Shown here piece by piece: positions 8,523 through 17,490 of a stretch of 34,492 nucleotides of DNA; the first letter of the stretch is position 1, and every line of letters starts with the position of its first letter. Source of the stretch: an uncultured Brachyspira sp. (GTDB taxonomy: Bacteria; Spirochaetota; Brachyspiria; Brachyspirales; Brachyspiraceae); assembly GCF_944390595.1 (NCBI RefSeq), contig NZ_CALXRN010000239.1, positions 1-34,492 of the forward strand, written 5' to 3'. The notes beneath the pieces are model-generated. The model ran no database searches and was not told the origin of the DNA. It worked only from the letters and a program-made list of their open reading frames with translations. A program made the position numbers and the translations under genes.

Positions 8523-8548
8523 ATTAAGTTTTTAATTTATGATTTTTA
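8514..8548 (+). terminator. Terminator of the rimP-nusA operon
   Basis: A perfect 14-bp AT-rich stem (8514-8527 with 8532-8545) encloses a 4-base loop and ends in a T-run. The methyltransferase stop codon lies within the 5' arm. Confidence 0.75.
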
Positions 8549-8568
8549 TTAAAAAACAGAATATTATT

Positions 8569-8596
8569 TTGACTTTATTACATAATTGTATATATT
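8569..8596 (+). promoter_or_regulatory. Promoter of the chemoreceptor gene
   Basis: TTGACT (8569-8574) and TATATT (8591-8596) are 16 bases apart, ending 43 bases before the proposed GTG start at 8640. Confidence 0.5.
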
Positions 8597-8639
8597 TAAA
8601 TATATTCGTTTTTATAAAATTTCTATAAAGGTTATTCCC

Positions 8640-10457
8640 GTGAGAAACAAATTGATGTTTAAATTTTTATCGCCATTCGTAATTTTCTTATTTGTATTAT
8701 TTGTTGCTATTTATATTATATACAGACCTTTATATAGGACAAGATTTCTACAAGAAAAATATCTTGCTTCATTAGAGGTTAAGACAAAAGCAGAAAGTTA
8801 TGTAGAAGAATTAAAAAATACAGTATATGTTGTAGAGGCATATTTAGAATCCAGCCCTAATTTAATTGAATTTGGTAATTTTATAACAAATGTTCAAAAA
8901 TTAAATGACGGATATTTAAATGTGTATTTCGGAGATACTGTTCCATATCCTAATGGAGGAACATTCATTAATACTTTAGAAGTTTATCCTTTAACTTATG
9001 ATCAAACATCTAGGGACTGGTATAAGGATTCTGTTGCCACTAATGATGTAATGATAAGCAATCCTTATATAGATTTTGCAGTTAATAAACTTACTATAAC
9101 ATTTGCAAAAGCAATATATACAAATGGTTTTTTAAAAGGAGTTTTTTCTATAGACTTTGCTAATATTAATAGTATTAGCGACGGATTAAAGAAAAATTTT
9201 GATGAAGAAATTTATATAGTATCTGATAACGGAGTGTTTATGACACATGATAATGCAGACTATATATTAAATGAAACTAATAATTTATTTACATATCCTA
9301 TATTTTCCGGATTTAATAATAATTTAGTTTCTCATATTGGAGATTTGGATATAATCAAAAATGAATGGTATTCTATTCAAAAAACTGATAATGCTCCTTG
9401 GCTTTTGGTATTTAAAGGAAGTGCTGAGCCTTTTTATGCTCAATTTAGATTTTTAATGATAAGTTTATTTTTATGTATTCTTGTACTTATTATTTTAGAG
9501 GCTTTGCTTGTTGCCAGAATAGTTATACCTTTATCTAATAATGTGTATCAGGCAATTACTATAATGACGCTTATGCAAGACGGACGATTCGACAGTCAGT
9601 TTGAAGAAAAAGATTTAAAAAGAAAAGACATTTATGGAATGCTTGCAAATTCTATTAATGATATGCAGCATATAATGTATAATATAGTTTCTGAATTAAA
9701 AGAGAATATATCTATGATAAATAATTCTTCTCAAAAAATATCTAAAGGGATTGACAATTTATCTGACAGAACTTCATCTCAGGCGGCAGCTGTTGAACAG
9801 ATTACAAGTTCTATAGAGAATTTATTTTCTACCATTTCAAATACATCTAAAAACTCTTACGATGCTAAAAATATGAGTGCTAAAGTGGCAGAGTCTACAC
9901 AGAATGGTGTTTCTGCTGTTAATGAAATATCCAACAATATGAATGAAATTTCTGAATCAAGCAAAGAGATATCAAATATTACAAAATTGATACAGTCTAT
10001 AGCATTTCAAACTAATATATTGGCACTTAATGCTGCAGTAGAAGCTGCACGTGCCGGAGAGCAGGGCAGGGGATTTGCGGTTGTTGCTTCTGAAATTAGA
10101 TCTTTGGCTCAGAATGTTAATGATGCTGCTGGAAACATAACAAATATTATAGAAAAAACTGTATCTAAAATAGAAATAGGAGATGAATCTGTTAAACGTT
10201 CTTTAGATATACTCTTGGAGATAGAGAATTCTGCCAGAGATGTTTCTAATATATTGGTGGACATATATGAATCAGCATCTTCTGAGGAAGAAAGTGTAAA
10301 ACAAATAAATACTGCTATGAATGAATTAAATGCAATTACTCAGGAGAATGCTGAGTTGGTTAATAATAGTTCTTATTTAGGTAAAGAAGTTGTAGACGGG
10401 ACGACTAATCTTTATTCGGAACTAGAATATTTCAAATTAGATAAAAAGTTTAAGTAA
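8640..10457 (+). CDS. Methyl-accepting chemotaxis protein with periplasmic dCache domain
   Basis: The 605-residue receptor has a first membrane helix (about 9-28), a periplasmic region of about 250 residues with dCache features ([44 protein letters not shown]), a second helix near 280-300 and a HAMP-like linker. The cytoplasmic signalling helix contains the near-invariant hairpin tip [20 protein letters not shown] followed by [16 protein letters not shown]. dCache domains often bind amino acids or small carboxylates; the ligand cannot be read from the sequence. I choose the GTG at 8640, which has AAAGG eight bases upstream and directly precedes the first membrane helix. A TTG start at 8586 would add 18 residues but lies within the promoter region. 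The gene is monocistronic between its own promoter and terminator. Confidence 0.93.
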   Translation: MRNKLMFKFLSPFVIFLFVLFVAIYIIYRPLYRTRFLQEKYLASLEVKTKAESYVEELKNTVYVVEAYLESSPNLIEFGNFITNVQKLNDGYLNVYFGDTVPYPNGGTFINTLEVYPLTYDQTSRDWYKDSVATNDVMISNPYIDFAVNKLTITFAKAIYTNGFLKGVFSIDFANINSISDGLKKNFDEEIYIVSDNGVFMTHDNADYILNETNNLFTYPIFSGFNNNLVSHIGDLDIIKNEWYSIQKTDNAPWLLVFKGSAEPFYAQFRFLMISLFLCILVLIILEALLVARIVIPLSNNVYQAITIMTLMQDGRFDSQFEEKDLKRKDIYGMLANSINDMQHIMYNIVSELKENISMINNSSQKISKGIDNLSDRTSSQAAAVEQITSSIENLFSTISNTSKNSYDAKNMSAKVAESTQNGVSAVNEISNNMNEISESSKEISNITKLIQSIAFQTNILALNAAVEAARAGEQGRGFAVVASEIRSLAQNVNDAAGNITNIIEKTVSKIEIGDESVKRSLDILLEIENSARDVSNILVDIYESASSEEESVKQINTAMNELNAITQENAELVNNSSYLGKEVVDGTTNLYSELEYFKLDKKFK

Positions 10458-10470
10458 GGTTAAAATATAA

Positions 10471-10498
10471 AAGGAGCTGTTTGATTAGCTCCTTTTTT
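10471..10498. terminator. Bidirectional terminator between chemoreceptor and threonine aldolase
   Basis: The stem AAGGAGCT/AGCTCCTT (10471-10478 with 10487-10494) is followed by T-runs on both strands, serving the two convergent genes. Confidence 0.85.
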
Positions 10499-10509
10499 AT
10501 ATTTTTAAA

Positions 10510-11535
10510 TTATAATTTTAAATTTTTTATTATTTCGCATGCTTCATCTACTTCTTTCATACTTATATCTCTATGCGTAACAAATCTTACTTTATATTCT
10601 ACGAATGAACTAGCTCTTACACCAAGTTTTTCCAATTTTTCTATAATATATTCTGAAGTTTTTTCTGTATCTGCTATAACTATATTTGTTTCTACATGTT
10701 CAAAATCAAGAGTACCAATTCCTGCTTCTACAATAGTTTTTGCTATTTTTTTAGCTTTTATATGATCTTCTTCCAATGCTTCTATATTGTGCTGTAAAGC
10801 ATATATACCAGCAGCTGCCATTAATCCTATTTGTCTCATACCGCCGCCTATTAATTTTCTCATTATAAATGCTTCTTCTATGAAATCTTCTTTACCGCAA
10901 ATCATAGCTCCCATTGGGGCACCAAGTCCTTTAGATAAACAGAATGTAATAGAATCAGTATTTGATGCTATTTCTTTTACAGGTACTTTTGAAGCAATAG
11001 ATGCATTGAAAACTCTAGCTCCATCCATATGAAGATGAACATTCTTAGATTGAGTAAATTCATATAATTCTCTAAGAACTTCTATAGGATAAACAGAACC
11101 GCCATGTCTGTTATGGCTGTTTTCTACTTCTACCATATTTATAGGTGAAACGAAATACGGCTGATGTCCGGCAAAATATTTTTCTACTATGCTTTTTGTT
11201 AATATTCCTCTATCTGCTTTTGTTGTTATAGTCATTATTCCGGCAAGCGAAGAAGCTCCTCCCAATTCATAATGCATAATATGTGATTCTTCCTCCAAAA
11301 GCATTTGTTTGCTTCTTGTTCCTAATATTAACATAGGTATTAAGTTACCCATAGTACCGCTTGAAACAAATATAGCTTTTTCTTTACCTGTAATTTCAGC
11401 AGCCATTTCCTGAAGTTTATTAACAGTAGGGTCTTCCATATAAACGTCATCGCCGCATTCTGCTTCATATATAGCTTTACGCATTTCATCACTTGGTTTT
11501 GTAATGGTGTCGGTTCTTAAATCGTATATTTTCAT
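10510..11535 (-). CDS. ltaE: Low-specificity L-threonine aldolase
   Basis: This PLP enzyme cleaves L-threonine or L-allo-threonine to glycine and acetaldehyde in the cytoplasm. The 341-residue protein begins with the family start MKIYDLRTDTITKPSDEM. It continues with GDDVYMEDPTVNKLQEMAAE and FVSSGTMGNL, and has the cofactor lysine in CLSKGLGAPMG near residue 201. The HMDGARVFNA segment, which positions the PLP ring, is also present. I start at ATG 11535, with GGAG upstream. An upstream in-frame ATG at 11592 overlaps the promoter and adds unconserved residues. The gene is divergent from purB. Confidence 0.92.
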   Translation of the reverse strand: MKIYDLRTDTITKPSDEMRKAIYEAECGDDVYMEDPTVNKLQEMAAEITGKEKAIFVSSGTMGNLIPMLILGTRSKQMLLEEESHIMHYELGGASSLAGIMTITTKADRGILTKSIVEKYFAGHQPYFVSPINMVEVENSHNRHGGSVYPIEVLRELYEFTQSKNVHLHMDGARVFNASIASKVPVKEIASNTDSITFCLSKGLGAPMGAMICGKEDFIEEAFIMRKLIGGGMRQIGLMAAAGIYALQHNIEALEEDHIKAKKIAKTIVEAGIGTLDFEHVETNIVIADTEKTSEYIIEKLEKLGVRASSFVEYKVRFVTHRDISMKEVDEACEIIKNLKL

Positions 11536-11580
11536 CTTTTTATTACTCCGATTATTAAAATAATGAGATTTTTTATCACA

Positions 11581-11608
11581 ATTATAATACATTTGATATA
11601 AATTACAA
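11581..11608 (-). promoter_or_regulatory. Promoter of the threonine aldolase gene
   Basis: On the minus strand TTGTAA (11603-11608) and TATAAT (11581-11586) are 16 bases apart. The position also argues against a start codon at 11592. Confidence 0.55.
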
Positions 11609-11625
11609 CAGCTATTAAAAAATAA

Positions 11626-11654
11626 TTGAAATAATTAATAATTATATCTATAAT
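11626..11654 (+). promoter_or_regulatory. Promoter of purB
   Basis: TTGAAA (11626-11631) and TATAAT (11649-11654) are 17 bases apart and end 35 bases before the purB start. I see no purine-riboswitch-like structure in this short leader. Confidence 0.6.
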
Positions 11655-11689
11655 ATTTTGAAAATTATATACAGTAAGGAAAATAATTT

Positions 11690-12982
11690 ATGATAAAGAG
11701 ATATACAAGAAAAGAGATGGGAGAGCTTTGGAGCTTGCAAAATGAGTTTCAGGTTATGCTTGATGTTGAGATTGCTGCTTGCGAGGCTATGGCTGAAATA
11801 GGTGAAATTCCTCAAGAAGCAGTAAAAAATATTAAAGAAAAAGCAACTTTCACAGTAGAAAGAATCGCAGAAATAGAAAAAGAGACTAATCATGATATTA
11901 TATCATTTGTAACTGCTGTTCAGGAAAATGTAGGAGAGGGCGGACAATATATACATAAAGGCTTAACTTCAAGCGATGTTAAAGATACTGCATTGGCTGT
12001 TATGATGAAAAGATCTGCTGAAATTATATTAGATGATTTGAAAAGATTATCAGAAGTTTTATTAAGAAGAGCAAAAGAACATAAATATACTCTTTGTATA
12101 GGACGTACTCATGGTATACATGCTGAGCCTATGACATTGGGATTAAAATTTATATTATGGTATGATGAGAATGAAAGAAATATTAAACGTGTTGAAGAGG
12201 CTAAAAAACAGGTTTCTGTTGGTAAGCTTTCAGGAGCAGTTGGTACTTATAGTAATATTGATCCTAGAATAGAAGAGCTTGTTTGTAAAAAGTTAGGTAT
12301 AGAAGCAGACAAAGTTTCCACTCAAATAATACAAAGAGACAGACATGCTCAGTATCTTACTACTTTAGCAATAGTTGCTAGTTCATTGGAGAAATTTGCT
12401 ACAGAGATTAGAAATTTACAAAGAACAGATATAAGAGAAGCAGAAGAATATTTCAGTGAAAAGCAAAAAGGTTCATCTGCTATGCCTCATAAAAGAAACC
12501 CTATCACTTGCGAAAGAATATCAGGTTTAGCAAGAATAGTAAGAGGTAATGCATTAGCATCTCTTGAAGATATAACTCTTTGGCATGAAAGAGATATAAG
12601 CCATTCATCAGTAGAACGTGTTATACTTCCAGATTCTACAATTGCAGTTGATTATGCTATTAATAAATTCATTGACATAGTAGATAAACTTTTAATATAT
12701 CCGGATGCTATGAAAGCTAATATTGAAAAGACAGGCGGTTTAATTTTCAGCCAAAGAATATTAATAAGTTTAGTTAATAAAGGCATTGACAGAGATAATG
12801 CTTACAGATGGGTTCAGAGAAATGCAATGAAAAGATGGCTTAACAATGAAGACTTCAGAGAGAATGTTCATAAAGATGAAGATATAACAAAGTATTTAAG
12901 CTCTCAGGAAATTGATGACTGTTTCGATTATGCATACTATTTAAGAAATATTGATGTTATAATGAAAAGATTTGGAATATAA
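11690..12982 (+). CDS. purB: Adenylosuccinate lyase
   Basis: PurB catalyses two fumarate-releasing steps of purine synthesis: SAICAR to AICAR, and adenylosuccinate to AMP. The 430 residues fit the bacterial short type. Landmarks are the N-terminal MGELWSLQNEFQVMLDVE, GLTSSDVKDTALAV, the catalytic-histidine region GRTHGIHAEPMTLGLK, and the fumarase/aspartase superfamily signature GSSAMPHKRNPITCE near residues 260-275, with its mobile-loop serines. The ATG at 11690 has AAGGAAA upstream. It stands alone rather than in a pur cluster and is followed by a strong terminator. Confidence 0.96.
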   Translation: MIKRYTRKEMGELWSLQNEFQVMLDVEIAACEAMAEIGEIPQEAVKNIKEKATFTVERIAEIEKETNHDIISFVTAVQENVGEGGQYIHKGLTSSDVKDTALAVMMKRSAEIILDDLKRLSEVLLRRAKEHKYTLCIGRTHGIHAEPMTLGLKFILWYDENERNIKRVEEAKKQVSVGKLSGAVGTYSNIDPRIEELVCKKLGIEADKVSTQIIQRDRHAQYLTTLAIVASSLEKFATEIRNLQRTDIREAEEYFSEKQKGSSAMPHKRNPITCERISGLARIVRGNALASLEDITLWHERDISHSSVERVILPDSTIAVDYAINKFIDIVDKLLIYPDAMKANIEKTGGLIFSQRILISLVNKGIDRDNAYRWVQRNAMKRWLNNEDFRENVHKDEDITKYLSSQEIDDCFDYAYYLRNIDVIMKRFGI

Positions 12983-13005
12983 ATTATATTACAAAATTAA
13001 TAATA

Positions 13006-13043
13006 AGCCAAATAGAATAATATAATTTCTATTTGGCTATTTA
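13006..13043. terminator. Terminator between purB and the convergent membrane-protein gene
   Basis: A 12-bp perfect stem (AGCCAAATAGAA at 13006-13017 with 13027-13038) has a 9-base loop. T-rich sequence follows on the plus strand, with a weaker T stretch on the minus strand. Confidence 0.75.
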
Positions 13044-13044
13044 T

Positions 13045-14328
13045 TTATCCTAGTATATTTTTTATTCTGCTGAACAATGACTGCTTATCATTTTCTAAAG
13101 ATTTATAATCTATATTTTCATCATTACAGAATTTTACAGCTGTTTCTATATTTTTATTTGCTAATTCTATAATGCTTTTTATTATAATTTCTTTAATTGT
13201 TTTTGTTTTTATAACATTGTTGTTTTTATATAGTTTAATTAATTCTTCAGAAGATTTTTCATAATTATTTGTATGATAATAGGATATTGCTCTGTTATAG
13301 TAAGCATTAAAAAAATTTCCGCTTAATTCTATAACTTTATCATAATAGGATATAGCCGCATCATATTCATTATTATCAAATGCTATATTTCCTATATTAT
13401 AAAAATTATTTATCTCTTCATTTTTGTTTTTTAAATTTTCAAAATTTTTTATTTCTTTCTTTAATACTTTTAATTGTTTTTTATATAAAGTATTAAATTT
13501 GTTCATTTTTAATTTTGATTTTTTTAATATATTATTATTTATAACTATACCGATTAAAGTAAAAACTATTATTATAACAGTTAAAAAAGCAAACCAGAAA
13601 TTTATTAAATTATTTGATGATTTAATAGTTTCATTCATCGACTGTTCTAAATTTCTATAGTAATTGTCAAATACATTTTTTAATGCCGATTCTAAATTTT
13701 CAATATTTGAGCTTTTTAATATTATATGATTTGTTGCTGTTTTATTACTTGATACCTGCCTTATTAACATATTGGTATAATAATCTTCTTTGGCTATAAT
13801 TATATTTTCAAGAGAAGGAGAATAATTTGTTATAGAGTAATTTAATCTTCTTTCTATTTCCATATTATGATTTAAATATATATTTCTGAACATAAGCATT
13901 GATAATACAAATAATATTATAAAAGTAAGCATATAATATCTATGAAAGAATTTTAAGACTCTAGTTGGATATTTTCTTTTTGAATGTTCTTTTATTGTAT
14001 TTATGCTGGTATCGGCTATATTTTTAATTTTTCCTTTGACATCTTTTTCATCTAAATATTTTTGGAATTTATCTATATTATCTGATGTAAAATCTTTTGC
14101 TTTTTCAAAACTTTTTATTGCAGCATCTTTAGCTTTTTCTATATTTTCATTGGCAAAATCTTTGGCCTTTTCTATATTTTCACTAGCAAAATCTTTAGCT
14201 TTTTGTATATTATCATCATTTATAAATCCTTTATTTTTATTAATGATATTGTTTTTATTTTTTTTATGATGTCTTATTCTTTTTTGTCTATTTAATTTAG
14301 ATCTTTTGGATTTATTATTTTTTTTCAT
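13045..14328 (-). CDS. Unrecognised two-span membrane protein with 11-residue repeats and TPRs
   Basis: I do not recognise a family. The 427-residue protein has four visible parts. (1) A strongly basic N-terminus, about 1-33. (2) Five 11-residue repeats at 40-94 of the type N-I-E-K-A-K-D-F-A-N-E, which predict a long amphipathic helix resembling apolipoprotein/LEA-like repeats. (3) Two membrane helices (about 132-150 and 240-262) around a segment of about 90 residues that would be extracytoplasmic if both ends are inside. (4) A coiled-coil stretch, then at least two TPR-like units near 310-370 (FYNIGNIAFDNNEYDAAISYY and AYYNRAISYYHTNNYEKSSEE). Such a protein could anchor a complex at the inner face of the membrane, but that is conjecture. 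The ATG at 14328 has AAGGG upstream. It is a single gene, divergent from glgA. Confidence 0.8.
   Translation of the reverse strand: MKKNNKSKRSKLNRQKRIRHHKKNKNNIINKNKGFINDDNIQKAKDFASENIEKAKDFANENIEKAKDAAIKSFEKAKDFTSDNIDKFQKYLDEKDVKGKIKNIADTSINTIKEHSKRKYPTRVLKFFHRYYMLTFIILFVLSMLMFRNIYLNHNMEIERRLNYSITNYSPSLENIIIAKEDYYTNMLIRQVSSNKTATNHIILKSSNIENLESALKNVFDNYYRNLEQSMNETIKSSNNLINFWFAFLTVIIIVFTLIGIVINNNILKKSKLKMNKFNTLYKKQLKVLKKEIKNFENLKNKNEEINNFYNIGNIAFDNNEYDAAISYYDKVIELSGNFFNAYYNRAISYYHTNNYEKSSEELIKLYKNNNVIKTKTIKEIIIKSIIELANKNIETAVKFCNDENIDYKSLENDKQSLFSRIKNILG
14047..14211 (-). repeat. Five imperfect 33-bp in-frame repeats
   Basis: The 33-bp units encode the five 11-residue helical repeats of the membrane protein. 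The second and third units are the most alike at DNA level, which suggests expansion by unit duplication. Changes in copy number would keep the reading frame. Confidence 0.8.
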
Positions 14329-14466
14329 AAGGCTTACCCTTAAATATTTTTTTATATTTTATTATAAAATTAGAATAATTAAAATATTAAAATTTATTTA
14401 AACTTGATTTTTAACGTTAAAAGGTATATAAATATATTATAATAAAATCTTTATGGAAGTAAAGTT

Positions 14467-15948
14467 ATGAATATATTTATAGCATCTAGTGAGGCCTATC
14501 CTTTTTCCAAGACAGGAGGGCTAGGTGATATTGCAGGAAGTCTTCCTTTAGCATTAGATTCTATCAAAATTAATACTTCTTTAATAATACCTCTATATAA
14601 ACAAAATTATAATTTAGTAAACAAGAAAAACATATTAGCTAAAATACTAATAGAACATGGAAAAAATACAGAAGAAGTTGAAATAATAAAAATTAAACAT
14701 CCTGAAAATAGTAATGTTTATGTTTATTTTATAAAGCATGATAATTTTTTTAAGAGAAACGGTATATATTCAGAAAATGGAATTGATTACAATGATAATG
14801 CAAGCAGATATATATTGTTTTCAAAAGCTATTGTAAAACTTATTATATATTTATATGAGAAAGAAAATCTAAAAGCAGATATACTTCATATTCATGATTG
14901 GCAGACATCATTGGCAGCACTCTATATAAAAGAAGTTTATAATGATGAAAATGCATTAAAAGATTTAAAGGTAATGTTTACTATTCATAATTTAGCTTAT
15001 CAAGGTAATTTTAATACAGATATATATATATTGCTTAATATTTCTTGGAAATTCTTTGTTCACAGCAGACTTGAGTTTTACGGATATGTAAGTTTTATAA
15101 AGGCCGGCATAATACTTTCAGATATTGTTACAACGGTAAGTCCTTCTTATTCTAAAGAGATACAGGGTGAGGAATTTGGATGCGGTATGAATAGCCTGCT
15201 TACAGATGTTTCTCATAAGTTGTACGGAGTTCTTAATGGTGTATATGATGATTCTTGGAATCCTAAAACAGATAAATATATAAAAAATAATTATGATATA
15301 AATAATCCGGAAAAAAAGAAACTTATAAAGAATTCTTTATATAAAGAATTAGATTTTATTAATAAATCATATCCTCTTGTAACTATGATTTCAAGATTTG
15401 ATCCTCAAAAGGGACTTGATTTGGTATATTCATCATTTTTTGAATTATCCACTTATGAAGCTAATTTTGTTTTTTTATTTGCCAAGAATAATTATTTTAA
15501 AGATTTTGAATACGAATTTACAAACAGAGCAAAAAGAGCAAAGAATATAAAAGTGTTATTTACATTTGATGAATCATTAGCTCATAGATTAACAGCAGGC
15601 AGCGACTTATATTTAATGCCCAGCAAATTTGAACCATGCGGACTTAATCAAATATACAGTATGAAATATGGAAGCCTTCCTATAGTACATGCGGTAGGAG
15701 GATTAAAAGATACTGTTATAAATTATAATGGAAATAAGACGGTTAATAAAGCTACTGGTTTCTCATTTAATGAATATTCTATAAAAAGTTTTGTTCAAAC
15801 TATGGACTTAGCTTTTGATTTATATTATAATAAAAAAGATATATGGGATAAATTAATTTTCAATGCAATGAGCAAAGATTATTCTCTTCATAAAACAGCT
15901 TTAGAGTATGCTAAACTCTATAAAAAAATGTTAAACAATAAAAAATAA
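14467..15948 (+). CDS. glgA: Glycogen synthase (ADP-glucose type, GT5)
   Basis: GlgA extends alpha-1,4-glucan chains from ADP-glucose. The 493 residues show the N-terminal sugar-nucleotide loop (ASSEAYPFSKTGGLGD, with the KTGGL motif at about residues 15-19), HIHDWQTSLAALY, TIHNLAYQG and NGVYDDSWNP. The C-terminal GT-B half has SRFDPQKGLDLV and the catalytic signature PSKFEPCGLNQIYSMKYGS with HAVGGLKDTV. Length and motif order are standard. The ATG at 14467 has GGAAG upstream. yajQ follows after 45 bases on the same strand. No other glycogen gene is in the window. Confidence 0.94.
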   Translation: MNIFIASSEAYPFSKTGGLGDIAGSLPLALDSIKINTSLIIPLYKQNYNLVNKKNILAKILIEHGKNTEEVEIIKIKHPENSNVYVYFIKHDNFFKRNGIYSENGIDYNDNASRYILFSKAIVKLIIYLYEKENLKADILHIHDWQTSLAALYIKEVYNDENALKDLKVMFTIHNLAYQGNFNTDIYILLNISWKFFVHSRLEFYGYVSFIKAGIILSDIVTTVSPSYSKEIQGEEFGCGMNSLLTDVSHKLYGVLNGVYDDSWNPKTDKYIKNNYDINNPEKKKLIKNSLYKELDFINKSYPLVTMISRFDPQKGLDLVYSSFFELSTYEANFVFLFAKNNYFKDFEYEFTNRAKRAKNIKVLFTFDESLAHRLTAGSDLYLMPSKFEPCGLNQIYSMKYGSLPIVHAVGGLKDTVINYNGNKTVNKATGFSFNEYSIKSFVQTMDLAFDLYYNKKDIWDKLIFNAMSKDYSLHKTALEYAKLYKKMLNNKK

Positions 15949-15993
15949 TATTTTTAATTAATAGATAAAATAAAAAATTAAAGGAGAATTATT

Positions 15994-16491
15994 ATGACAA
16001 AAGACCCAAGTTTTGATATAGTTTCTGAGGTTGATATGCAGGTTATAGATGATTGCGTAAATGTAGCCACTAAAGAAATAGATAATAGATTTGATTTTAA
16101 AGGTCAAAATATTAAGATTGAATTAAATAAAGGTGAGAAAACTATTACAATAATTGCCCCTGCAGATTTTGTATTGAATCAGGTTAAAGATATTCTCTTT
16201 CAAAAGTTTATTAAGAGAGGGTTAAATCAGAAATGTTTGAAAGAGAAGAAGAAAGAAAAAGCTGCTGGAGATGCTGTTAGAGAAATTGATGAAATAGTAC
16301 ATGGTATAGATAAAGACTTGGCTAAGCAAATAGTAAAAGATATAAAAGACATGAAATTAAAAGTTCAGGCAAGCATACAGGATGAACAGATAAGAGTGTC
16401 AGGTGCTAAGAAGGATGATTTGCAGGCAGTAATTTCTATGATTAAAGAAAAAGATTATCCTATACCTTTGCAATTTACAAATTACAGATAA
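15994..16491 (+). CDS. yajQ: YajQ family nucleotide-binding protein
   Basis: The 165-residue protein matches the YajQ (UPF0234) family over its full length: [41 protein letters not shown] and the end [11 protein letters not shown] are characteristic. These small cytoplasmic proteins have two RNP-like folds; some members bind cyclic di-GMP, others RNA or nucleotides. Which applies here is not shown. The ribosome-binding site is strong (AAAGGAG). It is probably cotranscribed with glgA, and the terminator at 16509-16537 ends the unit. Confidence 0.93.
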   Translation: MTKDPSFDIVSEVDMQVIDDCVNVATKEIDNRFDFKGQNIKIELNKGEKTITIIAPADFVLNQVKDILFQKFIKRGLNQKCLKEKKKEKAAGDAVREIDEIVHGIDKDLAKQIVKDIKDMKLKVQASIQDEQIRVSGAKKDDLQAVISMIKEKDYPIPLQFTNYR

Positions 16492-16508
16492 TAATAAAGA
16501 TAAAATAA

Positions 16509-16537
16509 AAAGGGGATTAAATATCCCCTTTAATTTT
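16509..16537. terminator. Terminator between yajQ and lexA
   Basis: The stem AAAGGGGAT/ATCCCCTTT (16509-16517 with 16523-16531) has a 5-base loop and is followed by a T-rich tail on the plus strand. The A-run before the stem gives Ts on the minus strand, so it can act for both convergent units. Confidence 0.85.
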
Positions 16538-16552
16538 TATTATATATATTTA

Positions 16553-17182
16553 TCATATTTTTAATCTTATTAACCCCACAACTTTACCAACTATAGATAC
16601 ACTTTCCTTTATGATAGGCGGATAATCCTTGTTTTCAGGCATCAATTTGATACAGTCTTTTTCTCTAAAAAATCTTTTAACTGTTATCTCTTCATTGCCG
16701 TTATCATCAATTTTAGCAACAACTATATCTCCGTTATCAGGCTCGCTTGTAGTAGGATGAACTAAAATCATGTCTCCTTCTTTGATGTGTGCATCTATCA
16801 TTGAGTCTCCGGCAACTCTCATAAGAAAATTATTTTCATCCTGTACTATAGATTTAGGAAGAGAATAAGTTTCTTCAACGGATTCATCAGCAACATCCAT
16901 TAAAAGTCCTGCTTTTACTTCATTACTTAAAAGCGGTATCTTTATAAGGTTATGATTTCCCTTATTGAAAGTGTCTATAGGAACACTTCCTCTAGCTCTT
17001 TTTCCTGTTTTTTTAACATATCCTTTCTTTTCCAAAGCTGTTAAATGTGTTGTTACTGCAGTAGGAGAAGCAAAATTAAAATGAACCATAATTTCTTTAA
17101 CAGTTGGAGGATATCCGTTTTCATTGGTGAATCTTTGCAAAAAGTTAAAAATATCTCTTTGCTTATCTGTTAATTCAGTCAT
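16553..17182 (-). CDS. lexA: LexA repressor
   Basis: LexA represses the SOS regulon and cleaves itself when RecA filaments form. The 209-residue protein has an N-terminal winged helix (PTVKEIMVHFNFASPTAVTTHLTALEKKG split over residues 26-54), a linker, and the S24 peptidase domain. Functional residues are in place: cleavage site Ala91-Gly92 in EVKAGLLMD, nucleophile Ser127 in AGDSMIDAHI, and general base Lys169 in EITVKRFF. The start ATG at 17182 has GAGG upstream. A full-consensus promoter and a palindrome suited to autoregulation lie in front. Confidence 0.96.
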   Translation of the reverse strand: MTELTDKQRDIFNFLQRFTNENGYPPTVKEIMVHFNFASPTAVTTHLTALEKKGYVKKTGKRARGSVPIDTFNKGNHNLIKIPLLSNEVKAGLLMDVADESVEETYSLPKSIVQDENNFLMRVAGDSMIDAHIKEGDMILVHPTTSEPDNGDIVVAKIDDNGNEEITVKRFFREKDCIKLMPENKDYPPIIKESVSIVGKVVGLIRLKI

Positions 17183-17201
17183 ATTTATACCTCTTTATAT
17201 T

Positions 17202-17209
17202 TACATGTA
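17202..17209. promoter_or_regulatory. Candidate LexA operator, TACATGTA
   Basis: A perfect 8-bp palindrome lies about 10 bases downstream of the lexA -10 box, between the expected transcription start and the start codon. LexA usually represses itself through a palindrome at this place. The core resembles the centre of other LexA boxes only loosely, and no second copy was recognised in the window, so the assignment rests on position. Confidence 0.35.
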
Positions 17210-17218
17210 GTATTTGTT

Positions 17219-17246
17219 ATTATACTATATAAAAATATGATGTCAA
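17219..17246 (-). promoter_or_regulatory. Promoter of lexA
   Basis: On the minus strand TTGACA (17241-17246) and TATAAT (17219-17224) are 16 bases apart: both boxes match consensus perfectly. A strong promoter fits a gene that is normally held down by its own product. Confidence 0.8.
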
Positions 17247-17424
17247 GTTATAATGTGAAAAAAATTGTATTTTTACGGTTATTTGGGCATAAATTAAAGT
17301 GTAATATAGTTTAAATTTAATCTATTTTATGAAATTATTATACTTTTATATAAAGTATTTATAAATATATGTATTTAAATTTATTATATTATTTTTTGCT
17401 TAATAAAGCAGATTGTATTGATTA

Positions 17425-17452
17425 TTGATATTTTTGTGAATAATATTATAAT
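17425..17452 (+). promoter_or_regulatory. Promoter of the importer permease-ATPase genes (copy 1 of a shared promoter)
   Basis: TTGATA (17425-17430) and TATAAT (17447-17452) flank the 16-base spacer TTTTTGTGAATAATAT. Nearly the same spacer recurs in the promoters of both binding-protein genes (18931 and 20036), so the three units are likely controlled together. Confidence 0.75.
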
Positions 17453-17490
17453 GATACCTTATTAATTAAAAATCATTATTGGTTGTATTT

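Larger units (their letters stand above)
17183..17490. other. 308-base intergenic region between lexA and the ABC importer
   Basis: It holds the lexA promoter and candidate operator on its left side and the importer promoter (17425-17452) on its right. The middle (about 17250-17420) is AT-rich and shows no gene, RNA or clear inverted repeat to my eye. Confidence 0.6.

Noticed and set aside
8586-8639. TTG start for the dCache chemoreceptor
   Set aside because: It overlaps the likely -10 region and lacks a ribosome-binding site; GTG 8640 has AAAGG at good spacing.
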